Positions 43,795-53,012 of a DNA stretch of 64,000 nt are shown piece after piece. This stretch comes from Bordetella genomosp. 13. GTDB lineage: Bacteria > Pseudomonadota > Gammaproteobacteria > Burkholderiales > Burkholderiaceae_B. The DNA lies in NCBI RefSeq assembly GCF_007679965.1, contig NZ_VEHL01000011.1:156930-220929 (forward strand), written 5' to 3'. A program made the position numbers and the translations under genes. Each line of letters begins with the position of its first letter. Within the stretch, counting starts at the first letter, position 1. Under the pieces are notes generated by a model that did no database searches, was not told the DNA's origin, and was given only the letters and a program-made list of their open reading frames with translations.

Positions 43795-44846
43795 CGTCTC
43801 ACCCATTGCTCGGCCTGCAGCAGCTCACGGTCCGGCGCGAGAATGCCGTCGCGGCCGCCGTAGCGCGTACCGCCGTCGATCACCGCATGATGCTTGCTGC
43901 GCATGAACTGCCCGCCGCGGAAATCGGCGTGGCTGATGTTGGAATAGGAAAAATCCGTGAACGGCATCCTGCCCTCGCCGAAATCGGCGTGCTGCAGGTT
44001 GCACTGGTTCAGGATCGCCATGTTCAGGTCGGCGCCGCGGAACACGGCGCGCTCGCAGTTGGCGCCCGCCAGATTGGCGCATTCCATCTGCGCGCCGGCA
44101 AACACCGCGTACGCCGCATTCGCCTCCAGCAACAAGGCCTGCCGGAGCGTGGCCCGGTCGAACCGGCACGCCTCGAGGTCGCATCCCTTGAAGCACGACT
44201 GGGACAATTCCGCCCGCGAGAAGTCGCAACCCGCCATGTGGCTGTCGGTGAACTGGCTCTGCACGAGATGCAGGCCGGAAAAGTCGTAGTCCTTGGCCGT
44301 GCACTCCAGTGCGATCAGGTTCGTGAAGCGGCTGTTCTCGATCGCCAGACCGGAGAAATCGAAATCCGCCAACGCCAGATGCAGGAACGAAGAGTCCTTG
44401 AAGTGCAACCGGACGTCCTGGCTGCCGGTCAGTACCCACTTCTCGATTCGGCAGTCCTCGATACGCAGGTCGAGCGTTTCGCTGTTGACCACCGCGCCCT
44501 CCGAGGCGTCGCAGCCGCGCAGCACGCATCGTTCGAACGCGCAGCCGACGAACTGGTGCGCGTTGAACGTACTGGCATCGAACACGCAGTCCACGAACCG
44601 GCAATTCGAGAAGACGCAATCCTTCAACGCCATGCGCGACCAATTGCCGCCTACGAAAATCGTCGTGTCCACATGGCAAGCCTGCCATTCCGTATCGGCG
44701 AACCGATTCTCTTCGAAGATGCATTGCCGTATCTCGGCGCCTCGCCACGCGTCCTGCCAGTGCAGGCCTTTGTACAGCAGGCCGGCAATCGAATCGCCAT
44801 CACCGACCTGCGCCAGGAACTGCTGTGTTATCTCTTCGGGTGTCAT
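43791..44846 (-). CDS. pentapeptide-repeat protein in the T6SS island
   Basis: Protein of 351 residues. After a ~40-residue lead (MTPEEITQQFLAQVGDGDSIAGLLYKG) nearly the whole chain is pentapeptide-like repeats of the form xC/AxF/L (for example CVFSNCRFVDCVFDASTF, ANLAGANCERAVFRGADL), a right-handed quadrilateral beta-helix. Homologous in style to the C-terminal half of the DUF2169 protein just upstream, from which only two bases separate it. Such proteins accompany DUF2169 adaptors in effector clusters. Confidence 0.88.
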   Translation of the reverse strand: MTPEEITQQFLAQVGDGDSIAGLLYKGLHWQDAWRGAEIRQCIFEENRFADTEWQACHVDTTIFVGGNWSRMALKDCVFSNCRFVDCVFDASTFNAHQFVGCAFERCVLRGCDASEGAVVNSETLDLRIEDCRIEKWVLTGSQDVRLHFKDSSFLHLALADFDFSGLAIENSRFTNLIALECTAKDYDFSGLHLVQSQFTDSHMAGCDFSRAELSQSCFKGCDLEACRFDRATLRQALLLEANAAYAVFAGAQMECANLAGANCERAVFRGADLNMAILNQCNLQHADFGEGRMPFTDFSYSNISHADFRGGQFMRSKHHAVIDGGTRYGGRDGILAPDRELLQAEQWVRR

Positions 44847-44848
44847 GA

Positions 44849-47461
44849 TCAATTGCGCAACGGATAGACGTTGGACCGGGTAATCAACATGTCCTGCTGG
44901 ATCGTTGTCTCGTCGATCCGGATCATGGCCAGGTCTGCGCTGAAGAAGGAAACGTGCCGCATGTGCGTGCCCGCCAGGTCCGCCGATTTCATCTGGGCCT
45001 CGCTGAAATCCGAATTCGTGATCCGAGCCTGCGACAGGTCGGTGCGCACGAACAGCGAGCGCTTGAAGAAACTGCCGTCGAGACTGACGTCGCGCAGGCG
45101 GCTCTCCGAGAAATCGCAATGACCGAGATCGCTGGCCACGATGCGGCCGGCGCTGAAATCCACCTTACGGAAGCCGGACGCCGAAAACGTGGAATGGGAA
45201 ATCTCGAAATCCTGGATGGCGCTTCCGGGTGCAATGCTGACCTTGGAGGCCTGGCATTGGGACACCCGAAAGCCCACCATGGGTCTCATCTCGGCGAATG
45301 CCATGGAATCGATGTGGCAGCACGCCATGCTGAAGTCCGCCAGCGTGGTCTTGATGAAGGCGTGCCGCAGGAAATGGCAGTCCTTGAACTCGAGCCGCCG
45401 CAACCGGGCGCGCATGTAGCAGAAGTTCACGAAGCGGCACTGGTCGAATACGCAGCCCTGCATCGTGATCCGGAAGTGCATCCACTGGGCCAGGTCGCAA
45501 CGCAGGAAATGGCAGCCGTCGAACCTGGCCTTGTCCGACACCACGTCCGGCAGGCGGCAATCGATGAACTGGCATTGCGTGAAATGGGCGAGGCTCCAAT
45601 CCACCGACGAGAAATCGCAGCCCGTGAAGACGACCCGCTCGAAGTCGCCGCACACCATGCGCGACCGGCCGAAGTCGCACCCGGAGATGCGGCTGTCGCG
45701 CAGGGTCAGGCCACTGACGTCCCAGCCGGCATACGACGCGCCGGCGGCAACGAAGTCGCGCAGGTCGTAGCCCTCGCACCCTGGCGGCAAGGCTTCCACT
45801 ACCCGCTGCTGCAGGCCGAAAATGCGGTGCAGCGTTCTTGGGCGGCCGGAGTAATCGCGCCTGGCCGGCGTCGCGCCCGGCGCCCGGTCCAGCAGCGCCT
45901 CGAACTGCGCGGCCTGCTTCAGGCGTAGCTGGCGCAACGTGTCCTGCGCGGCGCTGCTGTCGGCCACGCCCGCGACGCTGGGCACGGTGCGGCTTTCGGC
46001 CGATTCGCGCAGCGATGCCAGCAGCGATTGCCGGCTTTCCCGCAGGAAAGCGGCCCGCTCCTCCTTCATCGACGGCGGCACGTCGTCGGACTTGGCGGCA
46101 AGTTCCTTGAGGCTTTCCCGTAGTTGACGCCTGGCGTCGCGCAGCGTGTCCTTCTGGGACGATTGCCTCTTCAGCATGTCCTCGATGAGGTCATCGCGCG
46201 TGATCTTCCCGCTGCGGCTTTTCTCCAGCCAGGCCAGTTCGGCCTGTATCTCGGCGGCGCGCGCAGGCGTCTCGCCCGCTTGCACGCGCGAAAGACTCGG
46301 ACCCATCTCCTTCTCGAGCTTGACCAGCTTGTTGCGCAGCAGCGGCGACAGTTCGATCTCGTCGCGCGCCAGCGTGCGCATGAAGCGCGAATCGACCAGT
46401 TCCGCGTCCAGCAATGCATGCAGCCCGCCGGTCTTAGGATCGACCCGCTGGTGGAAGATGGCTTCGTAGTACGACGGCGCGCGCGGCGCATCGGCATGCT
46501 CAGCGGCGTATAGGACATGGCTGATGTCGCTGGCGTCGTCCTCGTCGATGGGCGCCGCTCCCTGGAAGATCAGGATGGCCTTCTCCAGATGGGGAAATGC
46601 CCAGTACGTGGTCAGCCGCAACGAAACGGCCTCGAGAAAGCCGCTCTCCTGTTCCGGCCTGTCGGCCCGCTTGATGAAGGCCTTGGCCACCAGCGGCGGG
46701 ATGGTCGTGGACAGATGCGGCTTCTCGGGGTGCAGATGCGTAAAGGTGATCGCGTCGCCCGCGCGCAGGTCGTTCAGCCGCTGCCCGGGCGGGCTCTGGT
46801 TGAAGTATTCCCAGTCGATGTCGCGCGCGAAGCCGGGAAACTCGTTGACGCGCCAGTTTTCATCGTAGGTGCCCATCATCCGGTTCCTGCCGGGATATTC
46901 GATGGGAATGGCCGCGTACCCGGCGGGCGCATAGCGCTGCCCTTCCAGCACGACCGGGCTGGCGGGGTCCTCGATGTTGGGCAGGAACCGCACCGGTATT
47001 CCGTCGACGACGGTCTTTCCGTAGCCCTTGCCTTGCGAGTTCTCCAGGAAACCTTCGCCACCGAAGGCGTTCTTCCAGCAGATGGGCATGCGCTCGAACG
47101 GCAGCGGCGTGCTTGGCCTGCCGTCGGACCAGTACCGGTCTCCGGTCACCCACAGGTCCTTCCTGACGTTGTTGACGCTGACCGACACGGCGGTCCTGCC
47201 GTCGATGGCATATCTGCCGAAACCGTAGGCGTTCAGGATGATCTCGGGCCTGGGCTTGGGAATGCCGAAATCCAGCGCCTCGGCCCCGAACACCTGGGCG
47301 GACTCCTCGCCGAACAGCCCCCACAGCTGCTGCTCGTCGACCAGGCAGAACCCGGCCGAGAAATCCACCATCGCATAGGCGGTGATGGCCAGGTGGTCTT
47401 GCTTCAGGTATCGGTAGGGACGCGTCAGGCCGGACAGGCGATTGGGCTTGATGACTTTCAT
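44849..47461 (-). CDS. DUF2169 effector-loading adaptor fused to pentapeptide repeats
   Basis: Protein of 870 residues. Residues 1-330 are a DUF2169 domain (LSGLTRPYRYLKQDHLAITAYAMVDF; CWKNAFGGEGFLENSQGKG; PIEYPGRNR), known as adaptors that load T6SS effectors on VgrG/PAAR. Residues ~370-540 are highly charged and probably helical or coiled (LEKEMGPSLSRVQ; RDARRQLRESLKELAAK). From ~560 to the end are pentapeptide repeats (DFGRSRMVCGDFERVVFTGC). It lies 18 bp after vgrG. The fused arrangement is seen in other DUF2169 clusters. Confidence 0.9.
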   Translation of the reverse strand: MKVIKPNRLSGLTRPYRYLKQDHLAITAYAMVDFSAGFCLVDEQQLWGLFGEESAQVFGAEALDFGIPKPRPEIILNAYGFGRYAIDGRTAVSVSVNNVRKDLWVTGDRYWSDGRPSTPLPFERMPICWKNAFGGEGFLENSQGKGYGKTVVDGIPVRFLPNIEDPASPVVLEGQRYAPAGYAAIPIEYPGRNRMMGTYDENWRVNEFPGFARDIDWEYFNQSPPGQRLNDLRAGDAITFTHLHPEKPHLSTTIPPLVAKAFIKRADRPEQESGFLEAVSLRLTTYWAFPHLEKAILIFQGAAPIDEDDASDISHVLYAAEHADAPRAPSYYEAIFHQRVDPKTGGLHALLDAELVDSRFMRTLARDEIELSPLLRNKLVKLEKEMGPSLSRVQAGETPARAAEIQAELAWLEKSRSGKITRDDLIEDMLKRQSSQKDTLRDARRQLRESLKELAAKSDDVPPSMKEERAAFLRESRQSLLASLRESAESRTVPSVAGVADSSAAQDTLRQLRLKQAAQFEALLDRAPGATPARRDYSGRPRTLHRIFGLQQRVVEALPPGCEGYDLRDFVAAGASYAGWDVSGLTLRDSRISGCDFGRSRMVCGDFERVVFTGCDFSSVDWSLAHFTQCQFIDCRLPDVVSDKARFDGCHFLRCDLAQWMHFRITMQGCVFDQCRFVNFCYMRARLRRLEFKDCHFLRHAFIKTTLADFSMACCHIDSMAFAEMRPMVGFRVSQCQASKVSIAPGSAIQDFEISHSTFSASGFRKVDFSAGRIVASDLGHCDFSESRLRDVSLDGSFFKRSLFVRTDLSQARITNSDFSEAQMKSADLAGTHMRHVSFFSADLAMIRIDETTIQQDMLITRSNVYPLRN

Positions 47462-47479
47462 CGATCGGCGGGGCGTGGC

Positions 47480-49846
47480 TCAGACGATCAGCATGAAGGC
47501 CTGGAACCACGTCCGGAACGTGCCCAACTTGATGTCGGTCGCGTTGTTGTTGCCCTTGAACGCCGAGACGTCCAGCTTCAGCACCCCGGTGTCCGACTTC
47601 ATCACGTAGAACGTGCTTTGCGACGCATTGAGCTGGTGCCGCAGGACCGACGCGGACTGGTGGAAGGCCCGGGCCTGGAAGACCTCGACGAACGCCTCGC
47701 CCTTCCAGATGCCGCTGGTGAACTGGGACTTGTGCGTGTCCTTGAGCGCCGAGCCGTTCCAGATCAGCTCGGGCGATTCCAGCGTGATCCTGGCCGGCGC
47801 CTTGATCGTCATGTTGTCGCCGGCCATGTTGATCGAGTGGCCGGCGCCGCCGCGCTGGATGTCCAGCGGGCCCGCGTCCGCGAAGATCTTCATGGTGCCC
47901 GACGACCAGAATTCACCATTGCCGCCGGTGGCCGTGATGGTGACGTCGGTAGGGGCCTTCAGGATGGCGTTGTCGCCCTCCAGGCCCAGTTGATGGTCGT
48001 CGCCACCCTTCTGCACGTTCACATTGTTGTCGCCGGTCGACTTCACCAGGATGATGTCGTTGGCCTCGAACTTGCCGTAACCCGTGTCGGCCTTGATGTG
48101 GATGTGGCCGTCCGCGGAGGTCACTTCGATGTCCGACTTGGTGTCGTTGATGTAGCGATGCTCGAAATCCTCGGTACGGTCGCCGCCCGTGACCTTCAGC
48201 GTGTCGTACCCGTTGACGGTGGTGTCCCGATACGACTCGACGATGTTCTTCTGGTAATCGCCGACCGTGTTTTCCTCGAAGGTGCCGATGTGCGTGACGC
48301 GCGACTGGCCCACGTCGCGCGTCTCCAGGCCTTCCACTACCACGTGCAGGTCTTTCTCGGAGTGCAGCTTCACATATTCGCTGCCCAGCTTGTTCTCGAT
48401 GTAGAGATGGCTTTCGTTGGCCGGGCTGCCGTAATGCGAGCGGCTGCTGAAGCCCACCATGGTGGGCGACGGCACGAAACCGCCAGCCGGCATCTGGCGG
48501 TCGTTGTAGACGCGCCCCGTGACCAGCGGTCGATCCGGGTTGCCGCCGATGAAATCGACGACCACTTCCTGTCCCACGCGTGGCGTGCTGATGGCGCCGT
48601 ACCCGCTGCCCGCCGAGTCGTTCGAAACGCGCACCCAGCACGAGCTGCTCTCGTCCATGGGGCTGTAGCGGTCCCAGCGGAAATGCAGCTTCACGCGCTG
48701 GTACGAGTCGGTATAGACCTCGGAGCCGGCCGGCCCGGTGACCACGGCGGTCTGCGGGCCGGTGGTCTTGGGAATGCGCGTCTTCATGGGCGCGCGGAAC
48801 GGCAGGCTGGTGGGCTGGACCGTGAAGTCCAGCCGGTATTCGCCGTTGCCTTCCCCGGACTGGTAGCCCGCCTCGGTCAGGAAGTACTCGACCGAGATCA
48901 GCAGATATTCGCGGATGTCCGCCTTGCGCGGACTCTGGCGCAGGCGGAACGTGTGCCCGGGCGCCATGCCGCGCACGTTGGAGGTGCCGCTGCTGCGCTC
49001 GCTGGCGGACCGGGTTTCTTCCAGCCGCACCTTGACGTAGTGCTCGCCGTCCTGGATGTCGACGTAGCCGCCCTGCCATTCGTAGATCTCGTGGTTGGCC
49101 TGCTGGACCGAATAGCTTTCCTTCAGGCGGCTTTGCAGGTTGAGGCTGGATTTCTTGAAGTCATAGTCGTTGACGACGTATTCCAGCCCGCGCAGCTCTT
49201 CCTCGCTGGTCCAGGCATGGATGCCCTGTTCCTCGACGTTGCCTTCCTGGGGAAAATAATCCAGCGAAGGATAATCCGGCAGCGGCTCGTGCTCGCCGAT
49301 GTCGTCGACCAGCACCAGCGTGTGCTGGTTCTGGCCGTGCTCGAAGTAATAATAGATGCCCTCGTGTTCCATCAGCCTGCTGATGAAATCGAAATCGCTT
49401 TCCTCGTACTGCACGCAATATTCGCGTGTGCGGTAATTGCCCTGCAGTTTCTTCTCGTAGGCATAACCGGAATACGAGCCCAGCACCTCGTCCAGGATCT
49501 CGACCACGCTCTTGTTCTGGTAGATCCTGCAGTCGCGGTTGCGCGTCAGGTACCACAGCCAGGGGCATACGGTGGCGCGATAGCGGGCAAGGCGAAAGCC
49601 GCCGGCCTCGTGTCCCACGTACGCGAAGCGCACCACGTCGCCGCTGAGATGGCGCCTGGCGCCGTTCTGCGTTTCGATTTCCAGCGTCAGGGGTTTGCCG
49701 AGTACCGAGTCGGCGGTGATCGCGCTGGTTTCCGCAACGAGTTCCACTTCGAACGCATACAGTTCGGACAACGCTTCCCGTCCATGCATGCTCTTGAACT
49801 CCAGCACCGCGCCCAAGGCGGTTTCCGCGACGACGACTCTGTTCAT
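47480..49846 (-). CDS. vgrG: T6SS spike protein VgrG (TssI)
   Basis: Spike protein of 788 residues. The gp27-like base covers the first ~380 residues (SELYAFEVELVAET; EESDFDFISRLMEHEGIYYYFEHG), followed by the gp5 OB-fold (SSCWVRVSNDSAGSGYGAISTPRVGQEVVVDFIGGNPDRP, a hallmark block) and a long beta-helix needle. The last ~90 residues after the needle (GIWKGEAFVEVFQARAFHQS... FRTWFQAFMLIV) are not typical spike sequence. First gene of the island; no tss sheath or baseplate genes are in the window, so this is an auxiliary cluster. Confidence 0.95.
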   Translation of the reverse strand: MNRVVVAETALGAVLEFKSMHGREALSELYAFEVELVAETSAITADSVLGKPLTLEIETQNGARRHLSGDVVRFAYVGHEAGGFRLARYRATVCPWLWYLTRNRDCRIYQNKSVVEILDEVLGSYSGYAYEKKLQGNYRTREYCVQYEESDFDFISRLMEHEGIYYYFEHGQNQHTLVLVDDIGEHEPLPDYPSLDYFPQEGNVEEQGIHAWTSEEELRGLEYVVNDYDFKKSSLNLQSRLKESYSVQQANHEIYEWQGGYVDIQDGEHYVKVRLEETRSASERSSGTSNVRGMAPGHTFRLRQSPRKADIREYLLISVEYFLTEAGYQSGEGNGEYRLDFTVQPTSLPFRAPMKTRIPKTTGPQTAVVTGPAGSEVYTDSYQRVKLHFRWDRYSPMDESSSCWVRVSNDSAGSGYGAISTPRVGQEVVVDFIGGNPDRPLVTGRVYNDRQMPAGGFVPSPTMVGFSSRSHYGSPANESHLYIENKLGSEYVKLHSEKDLHVVVEGLETRDVGQSRVTHIGTFEENTVGDYQKNIVESYRDTTVNGYDTLKVTGGDRTEDFEHRYINDTKSDIEVTSADGHIHIKADTGYGKFEANDIILVKSTGDNNVNVQKGGDDHQLGLEGDNAILKAPTDVTITATGGNGEFWSSGTMKIFADAGPLDIQRGGAGHSINMAGDNMTIKAPARITLESPELIWNGSALKDTHKSQFTSGIWKGEAFVEVFQARAFHQSASVLRHQLNASQSTFYVMKSDTGVLKLDVSAFKGNNNATDIKLGTFRTWFQAFMLIV

Positions 49847-50071
49847 GGTCCCACTCTATTCAGGTTTTAATTGAATGCAGATAAATTGGGTCGGACTATT
49901 TCACGATCGCGACAATGCTAGGTTTGCTACATGCCAGCGGGATGACAGACAACAAGGATTACATTTGAAGATTTTCTGTTGAAAACCGAACAGGCACGCG
50001 CATGCCGGCCAGGCTGGCCATACGGGCTGGGAAAGCGGGGATTTAACGAGTCCGACGCGCGCGCTTGGGTG

Positions 50072-50446
50072 TCAGGTCGTGCAGCCGCGCAGCAGGTCTT
50101 CGACCTTGGCTGCCGGGATGCGCGGATGATCCGCGCCGGTGCTGTAGAGCCGCGACGCCGAGCCGCCCGGGGTGGGCTCGACGCGAAGCAGGTAGTAGTC
50201 CTGCCGCTGCGGGAAATTGTCCTGATAGACCGTCACGTCCACGCGGTGTTCGGCGGGAAAGCGGGCCACGTCCGCCGCCCTGCCCCACTGGTCCACCGTG
50301 GGCTGGATGCACGCGTAGACATCGTCCGCCGAGCGCACCGACAGGAACAGGATGGGCTTGCCGGACTCCAGGTCCGTGGTCTGCACGCTGCCCGCGCATC
50401 CGGCCAGCCCCGCCAGTGCCGCCGCGGCGGCGATCGTTCTGAACAT
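50072..50446 (-). CDS. small lipoprotein, 124 residues
   Basis: Predicted lipoprotein with lipobox LAGC at about residues 14-17 (MFRTIAAAAALAGLAGCAGS). The remainder is a short soluble domain (ESGKPILFLSVRSADDVYACIQPTVDQWG... DYYLLRVEPTPGG) with a second cysteine. Such small lipoproteins are common in this family; function unknown. It lies upstream of vgrG by position but 225 bp away, so probably a separate unit. Confidence 0.78.
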   Translation of the reverse strand: MFRTIAAAAALAGLAGCAGSVQTTDLESGKPILFLSVRSADDVYACIQPTVDQWGRAADVARFPAEHRVDVTVYQDNFPQRQDYYLLRVEPTPGGSASRLYSTGADHPRIPAAKVEDLLRGCTT

Positions 50447-50503
50447 GTCCTGCCTCGCGTTCTACATCGACGAGGGCAATGATAAAGGCAGGCGACGGCC
50501 CCG

Positions 50504-50900
50504 CTACGACAGCTCTAGCGTCCCGCCTTCCATCGACGCCACCAGATCCCCCGGCCACGCCGCGATCGGGCGATCCGCGTCGGCCTTCCAGAACTCGACC
50601 AGTTGCCCCGGCTGCCCGCCGTCCTCGGCGCGCGGGTCCAGGCACAGATGGCTGCCGCCGCCGTTGTCCAGGAAAGGCACCCAGCCCGCGCGCCACCAGG
50701 CGGGGTCTTCGAAGTCGTAGCCGATCATGCCGTCCAGGACGTCCTTGCTGTCGGCGCTGTCCTCCAGCGAGGCGAACATCCAGTTGCCCTGCAGGGCCTC
50801 CATGTTCATCGGGTCCTGGCCGTTGCGCCAACGGTAGAGCGCCCTGAACTCCTCGGGCAGCTTCAGCGCGAAGCGCCGTTCGAAGGCGTCCAGTTGCTCG
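50504..50900 (-). pseudogene. SMI1/KNR4-family gene, 5' end decayed
   Basis: The minus-strand frame ending at 50504 encodes a clear SMI1/KNR4 domain, including DEQLDAFERRFALKLPEEFR and ALYRWRNGQDPMN before the in-frame ATG at 50809. Upstream of that segment the frame has no ATG, GTG or TTG until it runs into the cupin gene. A neighbouring frame shows a better match to the family's lead-in (RVARASPASLQ), suggesting a frameshift near 50905 and loss of the start. SMI1 proteins are common toxin immunity proteins. If a non-standard start is used the gene could still work. Confidence 0.6.
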
Positions 50901-50970
50901 TCCGTGGCGCCGGGCCTGCAACGACGCGGGCGAGGCCCTCGCGACGCGTGCCCCGTCCGCGTTCCGGCGC

Positions 50971-51387
50971 TTACCGCACGGGCGTCAACACCGGCTTGTC
51001 CTTGTTCTTCAGCAGGATGGCAAGGAACTTCGCCGGCTTGTCCTGGCTGGCATTGCGTCCGACCGTATGCACGTCGTCCGGGCCTTCGTAGAACGTCTGG
51101 CCGGGCTGCAGCGTGACGGGCTCCTTGCCGCGCACGCCCATGACCACCGAGCCTTCCAGCACGTAGACGAAGCCGTGGGCGTCGTGCGTGTGCACCGGGT
51201 CGGCGCCGCCCGGGGGATACTCGACCAGCAGCATCACGACTTCCTTGCCGGGATTGTCGGACAGCAACTGGGCCATCAGCGGTTTCACGTCGGGCCCGGG
51301 GGCCGATGCGTCGGCGGGCGCATGGGCTTGGGCCATGCCGGCCGCGGCCAGCAGGAGCGACGCGGCAAGCGTCTTGAATGTACGCAT
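50971..51387 (-). CDS. secreted cupin-domain protein
   Basis: Cupin of 138 residues with a signal peptide (cleavage after AQA, about residue 21). The cupin metal motif is visible as PPGGADPVHTHDAHGFVYVLEG, with two His and a downstream His in DDVHTVG. Periplasmic location is predicted. It lies in a minus-strand set with an AhpD-like protein and an NmrA-like reductase that often occur together as redox or detoxification genes. Substrate unknown. Confidence 0.87.
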   Translation of the reverse strand: MRTFKTLAASLLLAAAGMAQAHAPADASAPGPDVKPLMAQLLSDNPGKEVVMLLVEYPPGGADPVHTHDAHGFVYVLEGSVVMGVRGKEPVTLQPGQTFYEGPDDVHTVGRNASQDKPAKFLAILLKNKDKPVLTPVR

Positions 51388-51469
51388 GATTCTTCCTTTT
51401 CGAAGCCCATCAAGGCGGGATGGCCGTGCCCGTCGCGCGCCGCCAGGGGCGCGCGCGGGCGGGCGCGGC

Positions 51470-51949
51470 TCAGACCAGACCCGAACCGTCGATGCCGAAC
51501 GCCTTGTCGTAGATGCCCGGCTCGACCTGGAACGCGACGTTGACGCGATTCCAGGCGTTGATGGACATCACCTGGAACGTCAGGTCCGAGAGCTCCTTTT
51601 CCGAGAACGCTTCGCGCACGCGGGCATAGACCGCGTCCGGCACGCCCGAGGTGGGCAGCTGCGTGAGGATCTCGGTCCACTCCAGCGCGGCGCGCTCTCG
51701 GTCGTTGAACAGGTTCGACTCGCGCCACGCGGCGACGTGGTGCATGCGCAGCTGGCGTTCGCCGTGCTTGGTGGCTTCCTTGACGTGCATGTCCAGGCAG
51801 AAGGCGCAGCCGTTCATCTGCGAGGCGCGGATGTCCACCAGGTGCCGGACGGTCTCTTCCACGGGCGACTGCTTCAGCGCCATGCTGAAGGCGACGAACT
51901 TCTTGAACAGCTCGGAGGATTGCTTTTGATAGTCGATGCGCGAGGTCAT
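51470..51949 (-). CDS. carboxymuconolactone decarboxylase/AhpD-like protein
   Basis: Protein of 159 residues in the CMD superfamily, AhpD branch. The redox motif CAFCLDMHVKEATKHG has the CxxC pair and downstream His of alkylhydroperoxidase AhpD-like enzymes. It probably acts as a thiol-dependent peroxidase partner. On the minus strand between the cupin and NmrA-like genes, 80-90 bp spacing, plausibly one operon controlled from the divergent region at 52793-53012. Confidence 0.9.
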   Translation of the reverse strand: MTSRIDYQKQSSELFKKFVAFSMALKQSPVEETVRHLVDIRASQMNGCAFCLDMHVKEATKHGERQLRMHHVAAWRESNLFNDRERAALEWTEILTQLPTSGVPDAVYARVREAFSEKELSDLTFQVMSINAWNRVNVAFQVEPGIYDKAFGIDGSGLV

Positions 51950-52036
51950 GGTTGTTCCTTGATTGAAGGTATTCGTTGAAGCGTGGAGGGAAAGCGTCGC
52001 GGACGGCCGGCGGCAATCCCGCCGGCCGCCGTTCGT

Positions 52037-52792
52037 TCAGGGGCGCGCCGCGGCGCGGATCAGCCAGTTCTGAAACCGCGTAGGCGCGATGCGGGCGCCT
52101 TCGCCGGTGACCAGCGAGCGGTCATCCAGTTCGCTGCCGAAATAGCGGGCGTGCACGTCGGCCACCACGTCGCGCGTGTCGCCCTGCGCGGCCAGGTACC
52201 TGCGGGCCAGCTCGTCCAGCGGGAAGCGATCCGGTCCGCCGGTCTCGATCGTGCCGTTCAACGGCGTGCCCACGGCCAGGTCGGCCAGCACGGCCGCCAC
52301 GTCGTCCGCGGCGACGGGCTGGAACAGCGCGGGCGACAGGCGGGCCACGCCGTCCTGCGTGCCGGCTTCGACGATGCCGCCGATGAATTCGAAGAACTGC
52401 GTGGCGCGCAGGATGGTGTACGGCTGGCGCGACGCCTCGATCAGCGCCTCCTGCGCGGCCTTGGCGCGCAGGTAGTCGTTGTCGGGCAGGCGGTCAGCGC
52501 CCACGATGGACAGGATCAGGTGATGCTCGACGCCGGCGCGGGCCTCGGCGGCCAGCAGGTTGCGCGTGGACGTGGTGAAGAAGCCCATGACGGCCTGGGC
52601 CTCGAACGAGGGCGAATTGGACACGTCCACCACCACCTTGGCGCCGGCCAGCGCCGGGTCCAGGCCCTCGCCGGTTAGCGTATCGACGCCCGAACGGGGC
52701 GACGCCGCGACCACTTCATGGCCTACGCTGCGCAGCCGGCTCACCACGTTCGAGCCGATCAGGCCGGTGCCGCCGATGACGACGATCTTCAT
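52037..52792 (-). CDS. NmrA-like/atypical SDR family NAD(P)-binding protein
   Basis: Atypical short-chain dehydrogenase of 251 residues. The N-terminal MKIVVIGGTGLIGSNVVSRL is the GxxGxxG dinucleotide motif, followed by a YLRAKAAQEALIEAS segment in place of the classical YxxxK. Such NmrA/TMR-like proteins act as redox sensors or reductases. The start at 52792 is preceded by AGGAGAAC. It is divergent from the wHTH-TPR regulator at 53013. Confidence 0.9.
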   Translation of the reverse strand: MKIVVIGGTGLIGSNVVSRLRSVGHEVVAASPRSGVDTLTGEGLDPALAGAKVVVDVSNSPSFEAQAVMGFFTTSTRNLLAAEARAGVEHHLILSIVGADRLPDNDYLRAKAAQEALIEASRQPYTILRATQFFEFIGGIVEAGTQDGVARLSPALFQPVAADDVAAVLADLAVGTPLNGTIETGGPDRFPLDELARRYLAAQGDTRDVVADVHARYFGSELDDRSLVTGEGARIAPTRFQNWLIRAAARP

Positions 52793-53012
52793 AGTGTTCT
52801 CCTGGGTTTTGTCGACTGCCCGTTGGCGTCGATCGATGGAGTCAGTATGGGCACGGGCCGCGCCCCGGGCTTTGCCGCGGCCTTTGTTTTCCCTTGGTTT
52901 TCCCTTGGGAATACCTTCAGGCGGCGGCGCCTGGCTTACTATCGAGCGCATATCCGGGGCACAGCCCCTCCTGGCCGGACCGCCGGCAGGCAGAAGAACA
53001 AGGAAAGCCCGA

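Noticed and set aside
46517..49870. 1117-codon plus-strand frame antisense to vgrG and the DUF2169 gene
   Set aside because: Low-complexity His/Gln/Arg/Gly composition typical of antisense frames in GC-rich genes; the minus strand encodes recognisable T6SS proteins.
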